From positions 143,964 to 207,963 of the forward strand of contig NZ_JALLPO010000013.1 of assembly GCF_023276435.1 (NCBI RefSeq): a DNA stretch of 64,000 nt, given 5' to 3'. The DNA comes from Sphaerisporangium perillae. Lineage in GTDB: Bacteria > Actinomycetota > Actinomycetes > Streptosporangiales > Streptosporangiaceae. The first letter of the stretch is position 1; the number at the start of each line of letters is the position of its first letter. Below, piece after piece: positions 26,969 to 36,400 of the stretch. The notes below the pieces were generated by a model that saw only the letters and a program-made list of their open reading frames with translations, was not told where the DNA came from and searched no databases. Position numbers and translations under genes: made by a program.

Positions 26969-27715
26969 ATGCTGGGCCTTGTGGGGGAGCAGGGGCTGTG
27001 CCTGCTGGTCGAGCGTGGGTTGTGGGTGTTCCTCGCGCCGCGGCACCGGCGGGACGAGGTGCGTGTGACCTGCGATGGGACCTCGTCGCTAGGCCATGTG
27101 GTCGAGTCGGTCGGCGTCCCGCTGCCCGAGGTGGGCCGGCTGGTCGTGGACGGCCGGGCGGTGTCACCCTCGTACCGGCCGGCGGCGGGGGACGTCGTGC
27201 GCGTCCTCGCGGTGCGGCGGCCGCAGCCGGTCCCGTCCCACCGGTTCCTTCTCGACGTGCATCTGGGGACGCTCGCGCGGCGGCTGCGCCTGGTCGGGGT
27301 GGACGCCGCCTACGACAACGATCTCGACGACGACACCCTGATCGCCTGGGCGAACGCCGAGCGGCGCGTGCTGCTGACCCGGGACCGGGGGCTGCTGCGC
27401 CGCCGGAGCCTCTGGCTCGGGGCGCACGTGCGGGGATCGAGGCCGGAGGAGCAGTTCCTCGACGTCCTCACGCGTTTCGCGCCCCCGCTGGCGCCGTGGA
27501 CGAGGTGCACGGCGTGCAACGGCGCGCTCGCGCCGGTGGGGAAGGACGAGGTCGAGCGCTCGCTGCGGCCGGGCACCCGCCGCAGCTACGACGCCTTCGC
27601 TCGGTGCCTCGCGTGCGGCCGGGTGTACTGGCGTGGGGCGCACGGACCCCACCTGGAGGCGATCGTGGCCGAGGCGGAGAGCGCCGTCGCCGTGTCCGCC
27701 GCCGGCTCGCGGTGA
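26969..27715 (+). CDS. Mut7-C RNase-domain protein with N-terminal ubiquitin-like fold
   Basis: A 248-residue protein. Residues ~1-80 match the Mut7-C ubiquitin-like domain (VESVGVPLPEVGRLVVDGRA). Residues ~85-235 are the Mut7-C PIN-like RNase domain: FLLDVHLGTLARRLRLVG with its acidic residue, LLTRDRGLLRRR, and a zinc ribbon with CTACNG and CLACGRVYW. The domain is predicted to cleave RNA, but no bacterial substrate is established. It stands alone. Downstream internal GTG codons are possible starts. Confidence 0.82.
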   Translation: MLGLVGEQGLCLLVERGLWVFLAPRHRRDEVRVTCDGTSSLGHVVESVGVPLPEVGRLVVDGRAVSPSYRPAAGDVVRVLAVRRPQPVPSHRFLLDVHLGTLARRLRLVGVDAAYDNDLDDDTLIAWANAERRVLLTRDRGLLRRRSLWLGAHVRGSRPEEQFLDVLTRFAPPLAPWTRCTACNGALAPVGKDEVERSLRPGTRRSYDAFARCLACGRVYWRGAHGPHLEAIVAEAESAVAVSAAGSR

Positions 27716-28076
27716 GCGGATGGCGGTATGAGGGATGGGCCCATGGCGAGATGATGCCGGACCGGTGGTGACAGAGGTGGGAATCCCCTGGTGACACAGG
27801 TGGAGGCCGTGGTGGCGGGTGGTGAGGGGGTGGCGGTAGGGGGTGAAGTGGGGTGGCCCCGTGTTGAGCCGGTCGGTGGCCCCAGACAGAACGGGGCACC
27901 CATTGGGAAACGGGACGGAGGCCCCCCTGTTCTGCAATCATGACTTTTTGTAGCCTCGCCCTGTCGAACGGGGAAACGCGACATGACCGGCGCAACGGCT
28001 ACGTCCTGCGGGCGTGACGCGGACCTCTACGCGATCACCCCACCTGTGGCCTTGTAGACACGAGGATTGAGCGCCG
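27716..28076. other. 361-bp gap without a gene
   Basis: It contains two near-identical GGTGACAnAGGTGG units (about 27770 and 27790) and a bulged inverted repeat (GGGTGGCCCCGT at 27851, ACGGGGCACCC at 27891) that could terminate the Mut7-C transcript. The right part should hold the promoter of the MFS gene. No convincing open frame is seen. Confidence 0.5.
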
Positions 28077-29549
28077 GTGAGCGAGAAGCTGGGAGAGGTC
28101 GAGGGGGAGGCCGCGGGGGCGGCCACGGACGACGCCGGGCCTTCCGGGCGCTCCGGACGGAGCACGGCAGAGGCCGACGAACCGATGCCCGAGGCCGCGG
28201 CGGATCGGCCGGCGACGTTCCGGGACGTGTTCGGAGTCGCGGAATACCGTTCGCTGTTCGGCGCGGCGGTCCTGTCCTGGGTGGGTGACTACTTCGCCAA
28301 GGTCGCGGTGACCTACCTCGTCTTCAGCAACACCGGCTCGGTGCTGCTGTCGGCCATCGGCTTCGCGATCAGCTACCTGCCCTGGGTGGCCGGAGGTCCG
28401 GTGCTCGCCGCGCTGGCCGAGCGCTACCCGTACCGCCGGGTCATGATCATCTGTGATGTCGCGCGGATGGTGCTGGTGGGCCTCATGGCCATCCCGGGCA
28501 CGCCGCTCGCCGTCCTGCTCCTCCTGCTGCTCGGCGCGTCGCTGCTCACGCCGCCGTTCCAGGCGGCGCGCTCCGCCATGGTGGCGCAGTTGCTGACCGG
28601 CGACAGGTACGTCGTCGGGCTGTCCTTCCAGAACATGGCGGGCCAGGCGGCGCAGGTCGCCGGGTACGCGGTCGGCGGCGTGGTGACCGCCATCGACCCG
28701 CACGGCGCACTGCTGATCAACGCCGCGACGTTCGCGGCCTCGACGGTGCTGCTCTGGCGGGGCGTGCGGCCCCGGCCGCTCCCCGTGACCCACGTCGAGC
28801 GGCGGTCGCTTCTCCGCGAGACCGCCGACGGCCTCGGGTTCGTCTTCGGGCACCGGGTCATGCGGCCCACCGCCCTGGTGGTGTTCAGCGTCGTGGGGAT
28901 CATCATCGTCCCCGAAGGGCTCGCCGCGGCCTGGGCGCCCACCTACGGAGGCGGGTCCGAGATCACCGGCCTGCTGATGGCCGCCCTCCCGGTCGGCGCG
29001 GTCATCGGAGCCGTCGTGACCCGCCTGACAGGCCCGGAACGGCGGCTGAGGCTCCTTCGGCCACTCCTGATCGCGGCCCCGCTGCTCATGGTGCCGGTCC
29101 TCGCCTCGCCGCCGTTCATCGTGGCGATCACGCTCGTCCTGCTGGCGGCCGCCGCCGTGAACACGGTTCTCGTCCCGCTGAACGGGCTGTTCGTCCAGAT
29201 GCTCCCGAACGCCTTCCGTGCCCGGGCCTTCGGCATCATGCAAGGCGGCATCCAGCTCACCCACGCGGTGACGGTGCTCGCCGCGGGCGCGTTCGCCGAG
29301 CGGTTCCCGGTGCCGGTCGTCGTCGGGACCTGGGCGCTGTTCGGCCTGGTCCTCATGGCGGTCGCCGTGACCACGTGGCCGGGACGCGACGTCATCAAGG
29401 AGGAGGTCGCCCGCGCGACCGCGCTCAACAACGTCGCCTCGCCGGTCCAGCCGCAACCGCAACCGCAACCGCAGCCCGCGCCTACGCAGCCGGCGCCTAC
29501 GCAGCCGGCGCCTACGCAGACTCCGCCTATGCAGGCCGCTTCGACGTAG
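28077..29549 (+). CDS. MFS transporter, EntS/MFS_3-like exporter
   Basis: A 490-residue major-facilitator protein with ~45 hydrophilic N-terminal residues and about twelve helices. The start of the transport domain (FRDVFGVAEYRSLFGAAVLSWVGD) and the loop GPVLAALAERYPYRRVMI are typical of MFS_3 drug or siderophore exporters. The C-terminus is a Pro/Gln tail (QPQPQPQPAPTQPAPTQPAP) encoded by short tandem DNA repeats. The GTG start has GAGGA about 10 nt upstream. Single gene, convergent with the kinase. Substrate unknown. Confidence 0.87.
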   Translation: MSEKLGEVEGEAAGAATDDAGPSGRSGRSTAEADEPMPEAAADRPATFRDVFGVAEYRSLFGAAVLSWVGDYFAKVAVTYLVFSNTGSVLLSAIGFAISYLPWVAGGPVLAALAERYPYRRVMIICDVARMVLVGLMAIPGTPLAVLLLLLLGASLLTPPFQAARSAMVAQLLTGDRYVVGLSFQNMAGQAAQVAGYAVGGVVTAIDPHGALLINAATFAASTVLLWRGVRPRPLPVTHVERRSLLRETADGLGFVFGHRVMRPTALVVFSVVGIIIVPEGLAAAWAPTYGGGSEITGLLMAALPVGAVIGAVVTRLTGPERRLRLLRPLLIAAPLLMVPVLASPPFIVAITLVLLAAAAVNTVLVPLNGLFVQMLPNAFRARAFGIMQGGIQLTHAVTVLAAGAFAERFPVPVVVGTWALFGLVLMAVAVTTWPGRDVIKEEVARATALNNVASPVQPQPQPQPQPAPTQPAPTQPAPTQTPPMQAAST

Positions 29550-29579
29550 GCCGCGTCTGCGCAGGCCGCTTCGACGTAG
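29446..29579. repeat. Tandem repeats at the MFS C-terminus and a 30-bp duplication across its stop
   Basis: CAACCG and CGCCTACGCAGCCGG units repeat through 29446-29520. GCAGGCCGCTTCGACGTAG then occurs at 29531 and again at 29561. The first of these copies supplies the stop codon. Confidence 0.8.
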
Positions 29580-29609
29580 ACGCGAGGCGGCGGGTCACCT
29601 GCTCGCGGG

Positions 29610-31796
29610 TCACCCGGTCTTGGAGGCGGCGGAGGACGGGCCCTGGACGGTGAAGTCGTCGAAGCAGGTCTTCATCGACGCGCCGGACTTCTCCGGCACG
29701 CGTGCGAGGAAGCCCACGTCGCCGTTCGGCAGGCTGGAGGGCGAGCCGGAATTGTCGACATAGGACTGCACCAGATCGCCGTTCACCCACATGGTGAGCT
29801 GCATCCCATGGTCGGTCGGGCTGCACTCCGCCTGCACCTTGACGGCGTGGCCCTTCTTCACGTCGCTCACGGGGACGGGCGTGGTGAGGTTGCCGCCGGT
29901 GCCCTTCGTGACGCGCCGGATGCGCGCCTCCCCTTGATCGGTGAGCAGGAACTCGTACCGGCTCTGCCGGTACTCCTCGTCGGCCCGGCAGAACACCCCG
30001 AGCTCGCCGGGCCCCTTGAAGTCCTTCACGGTCGCCGTGACGGTCAGGAGCAGGCGTTCGGGCGTCGTGGGCGTCGGGCTCGTGGAGGGGGCCGGGGTGG
30101 GGGGCTGCCGCGGGACGAAGGGGATGGGAGCCTTCTCGATGCGCTCGGCGTGCTGGTCGTCCACGTCCACCGCGTAGTACCCGCCCGGCGCGTAGCCGTA
30201 CAGGCCGTACTCCTGCCCGGTGTACTCGCCGCCGCCCCAGCCGGTGCCGCTCTCGTTGAAGTCGTCCCTGTAGAGGAAGCTCAGGTCGGTCGGCGGCCCG
30301 GGCGACGCGAGCAGCGCCCGCAGGCTGAACCCGCCCGCCACGAGCACGATCACCGCCGCCACGCCGATGCCGATCAGCCGCTTGCGACGGTCGGCGGAAT
30401 CCCAGGCCCGGCCCGGAACGCCCGGCCCCTGCCCCGGAGGCTGTCCGTGGAAGGACCCCTGCCCATGTACCGGCCCCTGCCCTGGAGGCTGTCCGTGGAA
30501 GGACCCCTGCCCATGTACCGGCCCCTGCCCTGGAGGCTGTCCATGGAAGGACCCCTGCCCGTGAACCGGCGGTCGCGCATGGAAGGGCGCTCGCCCGTGG
30601 AGCGTGGCCTGTTCATGGACCGACCCTTGTCCGGGGAGTGTCTCCTGTCCGGGATTCGTCGCCTGCCCGTACGGAGGCTGCCCCTGTTGGAAGCCCGGCG
30701 CGGGACCTTGCATGGTCGGCGGCTGCCCATGGGCGGTCGGCGCGGAACCCTGGACGGTCGGTGGTGCCCCCTGGACGGTCGGCGGGAGGCCTTGGACGGT
30801 GGGCTGCCCCTGGAGGGTCGGCGGCTGTCCCTGGAGGGTCGCGGCCGCGCCGGGGAAGCCCTGCCCCTGTCCCGGACCGGCCGGGCGGGTGGAGGCGGGC
30901 GCCTGGCCGGCGTCCGTCCCCGCCGCGCCGGGGTAGGCCGGGGTCTGCTGCCAGGCCTGGACGACGGAGTGCTCGGCGCGCTCGGGGGTCGTGCGGCCGA
31001 CCATCTGGTCGAGGATCTGCTGGGCGGTGGGCCTGCGCGCCGGGTCCTTGTTCAGCGTCGCCACCACCAGCCCCCGCAGCGGGCCCTCCACGCCTTCCAG
31101 TGCGGGCTCGGTGTTGAGCACCTGGTACACGATCGAGGGCAGCGACTCGCCGCCGAACGGGGACCGCCCGCTGGCGGCGAAGGCGACCAGGCAGCCCCAG
31201 GAGAACACGTCGCAGGCCGGCGAGGCCGGATCGCCGCGCAGCACCTCGGGGGCCATGTACCGGGGCGTGCCCATGAGCTCGCCGGTGCCGGTGATCCCGC
31301 TCAGCGTGTCCAGCGCGCGGGCGATGCCGAAGTCGATGACCCGGGGGCCGACGGGCGAGAGCAGCACGTTGGAGGGCTTGAGGTCGCGGTGGACGATGCC
31401 CGCGCTGTGGATCGCGGTCAGCGCGGTGGCGACGCCGACGGCCAGCGCGTCCAGGCTGGAGCCGCGCAGCGGCCCGGAGGACTGCACGGCCTCGTGCAGG
31501 TTCGGCCCGTCGACGTACTCGGTGACGACGTACAGCTGGTCGCCGTCGAGGTCGGCGTCCAGGACCGCCGCCGTGCAGAAGCGGCGGACCCGGCGAGCGG
31601 ACTCGGCTTCGCGGCGGAAGCGCACGCGGAACTGCTCGTGCTGGCTGTACTCGGGGTTGATCACCTTGACGGCGACCCGCTGCCCGGTGTCGTCCTGGCC
31701 GAGATAGACCGTGCCCATGCCACCGCGGCCCAGCCGGCCGAGCAACTGGTAACGGCCGATCTGAAGGGGTTCACCCGGACTTAGGTTGTTCACCAC
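29610..31796 (-). CDS. Receptor Ser/Thr protein kinase with repeat linker and extracellular sensor
   Basis: A 728-residue membrane kinase. Residues ~15-270 form the PknB-type kinase: Gly loop LGRGGMGTVYLG, VAVKV lysine, HRDLKPSN (catalytic Asp about 137) and IDFGIA. A ~180-residue Gly/Gln/Pro-rich linker follows, containing repeated VQG-P-P-T and HGQGSFHGQPPGQGPV units. One transmembrane helix lies at about 471-492. The outer ~235 residues resemble a concanavalin-like jelly-roll domain (LLTVTATVKDFKGPGELGVF, MQLTMWVNGDLVQSY). It probably senses a cell-wall or extracellular ligand. Single gene; targets unknown. GTG start. Confidence 0.9.
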   Translation of the reverse strand: MVNNLSPGEPLQIGRYQLLGRLGRGGMGTVYLGQDDTGQRVAVKVINPEYSQHEQFRVRFRREAESARRVRRFCTAAVLDADLDGDQLYVVTEYVDGPNLHEAVQSSGPLRGSSLDALAVGVATALTAIHSAGIVHRDLKPSNVLLSPVGPRVIDFGIARALDTLSGITGTGELMGTPRYMAPEVLRGDPASPACDVFSWGCLVAFAASGRSPFGGESLPSIVYQVLNTEPALEGVEGPLRGLVVATLNKDPARRPTAQQILDQMVGRTTPERAEHSVVQAWQQTPAYPGAAGTDAGQAPASTRPAGPGQGQGFPGAAATLQGQPPTLQGQPTVQGLPPTVQGAPPTVQGSAPTAHGQPPTMQGPAPGFQQGQPPYGQATNPGQETLPGQGSVHEQATLHGRAPFHARPPVHGQGSFHGQPPGQGPVHGQGSFHGQPPGQGPVHGQGSFHGQPPGQGPGVPGRAWDSADRRKRLIGIGVAAVIVLVAGGFSLRALLASPGPPTDLSFLYRDDFNESGTGWGGGEYTGQEYGLYGYAPGGYYAVDVDDQHAERIEKAPIPFVPRQPPTPAPSTSPTPTTPERLLLTVTATVKDFKGPGELGVFCRADEEYRQSRYEFLLTDQGEARIRRVTKGTGGNLTTPVPVSDVKKGHAVKVQAECSPTDHGMQLTMWVNGDLVQSYVDNSGSPSSLPNGDVGFLARVPEKSGASMKTCFDDFTVQGPSSAASKTG
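30425..30568. repeat. 48-bp tandem repeat in the kinase linker
   Basis: Three nearly identical 48-bp units encode a 16-residue HGQGSFHGQPPGQGPV repeat. Degenerate units with a period of 8-10 residues continue on the 5' side of the gene to about 30850. Confidence 0.85.
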
Positions 31797-32006
31797 GTCG
31801 CCTTACCGCTATGCACCTGTATGCGTCCGCCAGCCTATCGAGATCGCCGCCGTCCGGCGGGAAACCTTTCGCCGGAGCCGCTGCTCCGAGGCTCCGAGCC
31901 GCCGCCCGGAGCCGCTCGCCCGGAGCCGCCGCCCGGGGGGACGGGCGGCGGGGCGGCCGGGGTGCCGGGCGGTGTCCCGATCACCCGATGGTGGCGGGCG
32001 GAGGTC

Positions 32007-33080
32007 TCACTCGGCCACGGCGACGGCCGGCGCGAGGGCCGCAGTGCGCTCGGCGACCAGGACGGGCCGCTCGACGAGCCGGACGGTGGCACGGCCGCCG
32101 GGAGCGAGCAGTGCCGCGTCGTGCCCGGGCAGGTCGGCGAGGAGCTCCGTCCCGTCCTCCAGGCGCAGGAGCAGCCGTACGGACGCCCCCCGGAACGAGG
32201 AGGTGACGACGAGCGCCTCCCCCTCCTCGGCCGGGGTGACCAGCACGGTCTCCGGGCGGATGAGCACGTCGACGTCGGCGGTGCCGGGCGTGGGCCCGTG
32301 GACGGGCAGCCGCTGCCCGACGACCTCGACCTCCTGCCCGCTGAGCCGGCCGGGCAGGTGGTTCATCGCGCCGACGAACTCGGCCACGAACGGCGTCGCC
32401 GGACGGTCGTAGATCTCGGCGGGCGGCCCGGACTGCTCCAGCCGCCCGTCCTTGAGCACCGCGACGTGGTCGGCGATCGACAGCGCCTCCTCCTGGTCGT
32501 GGGTCACGAAGATCGTGGTGATGCCCAGCGACAGTTGCAGCCGCCGGATCTCCTCGCGCAGCGTGACCCTGACCTTCGCGTCCAGCGCCGAGAGCGGCTC
32601 GTCCAGCAGCAGTACGCGGGGTTCGAGGGCGAGCGCGCGGGCGAGCGCGACCCGCTGCTGCTGCCCGCCGGACAGCTGGTGGGGGTAGCGCTCACCGTGC
32701 GAGGGCAGGCCGACCAGCTCCAGCAGTTCGGCCGCGCGGGCGTGCCGCTTGGCCGCCGGCGCCTTGCGCACCCGCAGCCCGAACGCCACGTTGTCGCGGG
32801 CGTTCAGGTTGGGGAACAGGCTGTAGGACTGGAAGACCATCCCGGCGTCGCGGCGGTTGGCCGGTACGCGGGTGATGTCCTCTCCGTCGAGCAGCACGGC
32901 CCCGGCGTCGGGGCTCTCGAACCCCGCGACGCAGCGCAGCGCCGTCGTCTTGCCGCAGCCGGAGGGGCCGAGCAGGGCGACCAGCTCGCCCGGTTCGATG
33001 GTCAGATCCAGCCCGTCGAGGGCGACGGTGGTGCCGAACGCACGGCGAAGCCCTCGGAACTCCACCCGAGCCCCGTTCAC
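32007..33080 (-). CDS. ABC importer ATPase (PotA/FbpC-like)
   Basis: A 357-residue ATPase with Walker A GPSGCGKT, signature LSGGQQQR, Walker B VLLLDEPLSALD, the switch VTHDQEEA, and a C-terminal TOBE domain of about 110 residues. This is the layout of the CUT1/PotA/FbpC group, which powers uptake by binding-protein-dependent permeases. It overlaps the preceding permease gene by ATGA and closes a four-gene operon. Polyamine, ferric iron, thiamine and phosphonate are all possible substrates for this group. Confidence 0.9.
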   Translation of the reverse strand: MNGARVEFRGLRRAFGTTVALDGLDLTIEPGELVALLGPSGCGKTTALRCVAGFESPDAGAVLLDGEDITRVPANRRDAGMVFQSYSLFPNLNARDNVAFGLRVRKAPAAKRHARAAELLELVGLPSHGERYPHQLSGGQQQRVALARALALEPRVLLLDEPLSALDAKVRVTLREEIRRLQLSLGITTIFVTHDQEEALSIADHVAVLKDGRLEQSGPPAEIYDRPATPFVAEFVGAMNHLPGRLSGQEVEVVGQRLPVHGPTPGTADVDVLIRPETVLVTPAEEGEALVVTSSFRGASVRLLLRLEDGTELLADLPGHDAALLAPGGRATVRLVERPVLVAERTAALAPAVAVAE

Positions 33081-33949
33081 GAACCACTCCTTTGCCTGGT
33101 ACCGGCGGTGGAAAGCACGAGCAGCAACAGCCAGGCGAACAGCAGGCTGAAGATAGAGACGGCGACCGAGAGGGGGGCGTTAGAGCCGGAGATCGTGACG
33201 ATCCACACCGGGAACGGCTGGTAGCCGAGCAGCCGCGCGACCGTGTACTCCCCGAGCACCAGGGCCAGGGTGAGGAAGGACGCGCTCGCCAGCCCCGACC
33301 TCAGGTTGGGGATGATCACCCGGAGCATCACGTGCGGCCAGGAGGCCCCGCAGTTCCTGGCGGCCTCCACCAGGGTGCGGACGTCCATCGCGCCCAGCCC
33401 GGCGTCCAGCGCCCGGTAGACGAACGGCAGCGCCAGCACGACGTAGGCGACCACCAGCACCACGGGGAACGCCGGGTCCTGGATGGCGATGATCGTCTGG
33501 TAGAAGGGCGTGGTCGCGAGGTAGTCGGGACCCCAGCGGAGCACCGTGCTGATCCCGGCCACGAAGGTGATCGGCGGCACGACCAGCGGAAGCGTGCACA
33601 GCACCTCCATCACCGGCCGCAGCCGGGGCGCGCTGAGCCGTACGGCCAGCATCGCCGGGAGGGTCAGGACCAGCACGGTGACGATCGTCGCGACGGCCAG
33701 CCCGAGCGAGAGCAGCAGGCTCTGGACGAACCCCTCGGCGGAGAAGATCTCCTGGTAGGCGTCGAGCGTGAAGCCCGCCGTCGGATCGTTGACCGTGAAC
33801 ACGAACGACGCCAGCAGCGGCGTGAGGAAGTACAGCGCGGCCACGGTCAGCACCACGCCGCGCCAGACGCGCACGCGGCGGGGACGGCCGGTCTGCGGGG
33901 CGGGCGCGCCGGTGACGTCGGGCAGCACCGTGGGGGTCAGCGCGGCCAT
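33077..33949 (-). CDS. ABC importer permease, second
   Basis: A 290-residue inner-membrane permease with about six helices and the EAA loop (LVEAARNCGASWPHVMLRVIIP, residues ~185-206) that docks onto the ATPase. It resembles PotC-like permeases. It lies 34 bp after the first permease and overlaps the ATPase start. Confidence 0.9.
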   Translation of the reverse strand: MAALTPTVLPDVTGAPAPQTGRPRRVRVWRGVVLTVAALYFLTPLLASFVFTVNDPTAGFTLDAYQEIFSAEGFVQSLLLSLGLAVATIVTVLVLTLPAMLAVRLSAPRLRPVMEVLCTLPLVVPPITFVAGISTVLRWGPDYLATTPFYQTIIAIQDPAFPVVLVVAYVVLALPFVYRALDAGLGAMDVRTLVEAARNCGASWPHVMLRVIIPNLRSGLASASFLTLALVLGEYTVARLLGYQPFPVWIVTISGSNAPLSVAVSIFSLLFAWLLLLVLSTAGTRQRSGS

Positions 33950-33983
33950 CGGGCGCTCCCGGGCCTTGGAGGATGGGCGGAGG

Positions 33984-34877
33984 TCAGCGGAGCCATCGGG
34001 CGCTCCTGCGCTGGAGGGGCAGGTAGACGGCCATGACCAGGCCGGCCACCACGATCATGTCGAAGCTGAGGGCCAGCGCCACGTTCTCGTGGCCGATCAG
34101 CACGTTCCCGGTGAGCGCGTCGGCGATCTGCAGGGTGACCAGCGGGACGACGGTGCCGACCATGGCCGCCGCGGTCGCGTACGCCGCGAAGGCGCCGCCG
34201 AACAGCAGCACCACGCCGCCGAGCAGGCTCGGGGTGAGCACCGGGATGCCGACGTAGCGCCAGAACTGCCAGGCGCTCGCGCCGTTGTTCTGCGCCGCCT
34301 CCCGCCACTGCGGGCGCAGCCCGTCGAGGGCGGGCACGATGACCAGCACCATCAGCGGGACCGAGAAGTAGAGGTACACAAGGGCCAGGCCCCAGAAGCT
34401 GTACAGGCTCCAGCCGTGGTCGCCGAGGCCCAGCCGGGTCGTCAGCACACCGGAGTTGCCGAGCGTGGCGATCCAGGCGAAGGCCAGCGGGACGCCGCCG
34501 AAGTTGGCGAGCACCCCCGAGGCGGTCAGCACGGCATCGCGCAGCGCGCGGAACCGGGAGGTCACGACGGCCTGGGCGAGGAACGTGCCGAGGACGGCTC
34601 CCACCACCGCGACGAGCGCGGACAGCTTGACGCTGCTGAGCAGCGCCGTCAGGTAGGCGCCCCGCAGGGATTCGGTGAGGTTGGCCAGGCTCGGCGAGCC
34701 GTTCGAGGTGAACGCCCCGCCGAGCAGCGCGAGCGCGGGGATCCCGAAGGCGAGGCCCACGAACACCAGCAGCGGGAGCGCCCCGGTCCAGCCCTTGGAG
34801 CGGGCCCGGCTCCCGCCCGCGCGGACCGGGTTCCGCGCGGGAAGGCCGACGGGAGCCGTCGAGCGTGTGTCAGCCAT
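33984..34877 (-). CDS. ABC importer permease, first
   Basis: A 297-residue permease with about six helices and an EAA-like loop (QWREAAQNNGASAWQFWRYV). It pairs with the second permease to form the translocation channel, PotB-like. Its gene starts 45 bp after the binding-protein stop. Confidence 0.9.
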   Translation of the reverse strand: MADTRSTAPVGLPARNPVRAGGSRARSKGWTGALPLLVFVGLAFGIPALALLGGAFTSNGSPSLANLTESLRGAYLTALLSSVKLSALVAVVGAVLGTFLAQAVVTSRFRALRDAVLTASGVLANFGGVPLAFAWIATLGNSGVLTTRLGLGDHGWSLYSFWGLALVYLYFSVPLMVLVIVPALDGLRPQWREAAQNNGASAWQFWRYVGIPVLTPSLLGGVVLLFGGAFAAYATAAAMVGTVVPLVTLQIADALTGNVLIGHENVALALSFDMIVVAGLVMAVYLPLQRRSARWLR

Positions 34878-34922
34878 GTGCGCGAACCGATCGGGAGGCG
34901 GTCGCGGTGGCCGGGCCGCCGG

Positions 34923-36086
34923 TCATCCGGAGACCGCGGCGCCCCAGCCGGTGGCCAGGACCTCTTTGGCCTTGTTGACCTGGGCGTCGGTGGCGAACTC
35001 CGGCGTGCCGTCGACCTTGGGCAGCTTCTCGACCAGCGCCGCGTCGGCGGTGCCGTCGGTCTGCATGGCGGGCAGCAGCACGGCGCGGGCGTACCCCTTC
35101 AGGAAGAGGTTCTGGCCCTCGGGGCTGTAGAGGAACTCCTGCCACAGCCGCGCGGCGGCCGGGTGGGGGGCGTCCTTGTTGATCGCCTGGGCGTAGTACT
35201 GCGCGTACTTGCCGTCCGTGGGGACCGCGACCTTCCAGTCGACGCCCTTGCTCGCGAACTCGTCGGTGTACCCGGCGTTGAGGTAGTCCCAGTCGATGCT
35301 GATCGGGGTCTCGCCGTTCTGGACGGTCGCGGGGGTGGACTCGACGGGGTTGAAGTTGCCGGCGGCCTTGAGCTTTTTGAAGAACTCCAGGCCCGGCTGG
35401 ATGTCGTCGAAGGAGCCGCCGTTGGCCACGGACGCGGCGAACACGCCGGCGAACGCGGAGCCCGACTTGGTCGGGTTGCCGTTCAGCGCGACCTTGCCCT
35501 TGTACTCGGGCTTGAGCAGCTCGGCGTAGGTCGTCGGGCAGGTCTTCACGCGCTTGGCGTCGCAGCCGATGGAGACGTAGCCGCCGTAGTCGTTGTACCA
35601 GGTGCCGTTCGCGTCCTTCTGGCCCTCGGGGATCTTGTCCCAGGTCTGGACCTTGTACGGGGCGAACAGGCCTTCCTGCGCGCCGCTGAGCGCGAAGGCG
35701 AGGCCGAGGTCGAGCACGTCGGGAGCGCGGTCCTGGCCCTTGCGGGTCTTGACGGCGTTGATCTCGTCAGAGCTGGAGCCGTCGGGGTTCTCGCTGTTGA
35801 TCTTGATGCTGTACTTGTCGGTGAACGCCTTGATGATCTCGCCGTAGTTGGCCCAGTTGGGAGGAAGGGCGATGACGTTGAGCTGGCCTTCCTTCTTGGC
35901 CGCCTCGACGAGCTTGTCCAGTCCGCCGAGGTCCGCGGCGGAGGCCGCGGTCGCGGCGGCGGCTCCGCCGGAGGCGCCCCCGCTCTGGGAGGCGGTCGTC
36001 GGCGCGGCGCCGCAGGCTGCGCCGAGGGAAGTCGCAACGGTCAGGGCGGCCGCGAAGCCGATGATCCGCGTTCTGGGTGAATGCAC
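34923..36086 (-). CDS. ABC importer extracellular solute-binding lipoprotein
   Basis: A 387-residue secreted protein, first gene of the importer operon. The signal sequence (HSPRTRIIGFAAALTVATSL) ends with GAAC, a degenerate lipobox giving a membrane-anchored lipoprotein. The mature part follows the PotD/AfuA-type fold (LVEAAKKEGQLNVIALPPNW, DVLDLGLAFALSGAQEGL, WYNDYGGYVSIG). No metal-ligand tyrosine pair can be assigned by eye, so the substrate is left open. GTG at 36086 is chosen; an ATG at 36140 would add 18 residues before the signal peptide and lacks an RBS. Confidence 0.85.
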   Translation of the reverse strand: MHSPRTRIIGFAAALTVATSLGAACGAAPTTASQSGGASGGAAAATAASAADLGGLDKLVEAAKKEGQLNVIALPPNWANYGEIIKAFTDKYSIKINSENPDGSSSDEINAVKTRKGQDRAPDVLDLGLAFALSGAQEGLFAPYKVQTWDKIPEGQKDANGTWYNDYGGYVSIGCDAKRVKTCPTTYAELLKPEYKGKVALNGNPTKSGSAFAGVFAASVANGGSFDDIQPGLEFFKKLKAAGNFNPVESTPATVQNGETPISIDWDYLNAGYTDEFASKGVDWKVAVPTDGKYAQYYAQAINKDAPHPAAARLWQEFLYSPEGQNLFLKGYARAVLLPAMQTDGTADAALVEKLPKVDGTPEFATDAQVNKAKEVLATGWGAAVSG

Positions 36087-36320
36087 GCTTTGTCCCACTT
36101 TCGGAGGTGTGGGATGACGATAGAGGCGCCGGGACAACATAATGCATCTACTTCGCTGCGTTCAGGTGTCGTTGTGTGAACAAACGGTGACCTGCGCGTT
36201 CACTCTCGCCCGGGACGCCGCCCGGCCAGGCGTCCGGCCCAGGTCTTCTGCCGTTTCCAGGACGATCGGCCGATCCGTAGCGGCACGCGTGGGCTGCGGT
36301 GATTTGCTCTCTGGGCGCTG
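36087..36320. other. Divergent control region between importer and polymerase operons
   Basis: No gene is seen. It contains the promoter region of the importer (an AT-rich CATAATGCATCTACTT stretch at about 36138) and, further right, the LexA-type box for the DUF6504-polymerase pair. Confidence 0.5.
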
Positions 36321-36334
36321 AGAACATATGTTCG
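36321..36334. promoter_or_regulatory. LexA (SOS) box
   Basis: AGAACATATGTTCG contains the perfect palindrome GAAC-ATAT-GTTC, matching the actinobacterial/Bacillus LexA core GAACnnnnGTTC with a full CGA on its right side. It lies 67 bp before the DUF6504 start. Error-prone polymerase operons are classical SOS targets, so DNA damage probably induces both downstream genes. Confidence 0.8.
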
Positions 36335-36400
36335 AAGGTAGCACCGCCCGCCTTCCCCCGGGTGCTCACCAGTTCCTAAGGCCCAGGGAGAAGAAGCGCC

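Noticed and set aside
30425..30568. CRISPR-like repeat array
   Set aside because: The repeats are contiguous coding units of 48 bp without unique spacers and lie within the kinase gene.
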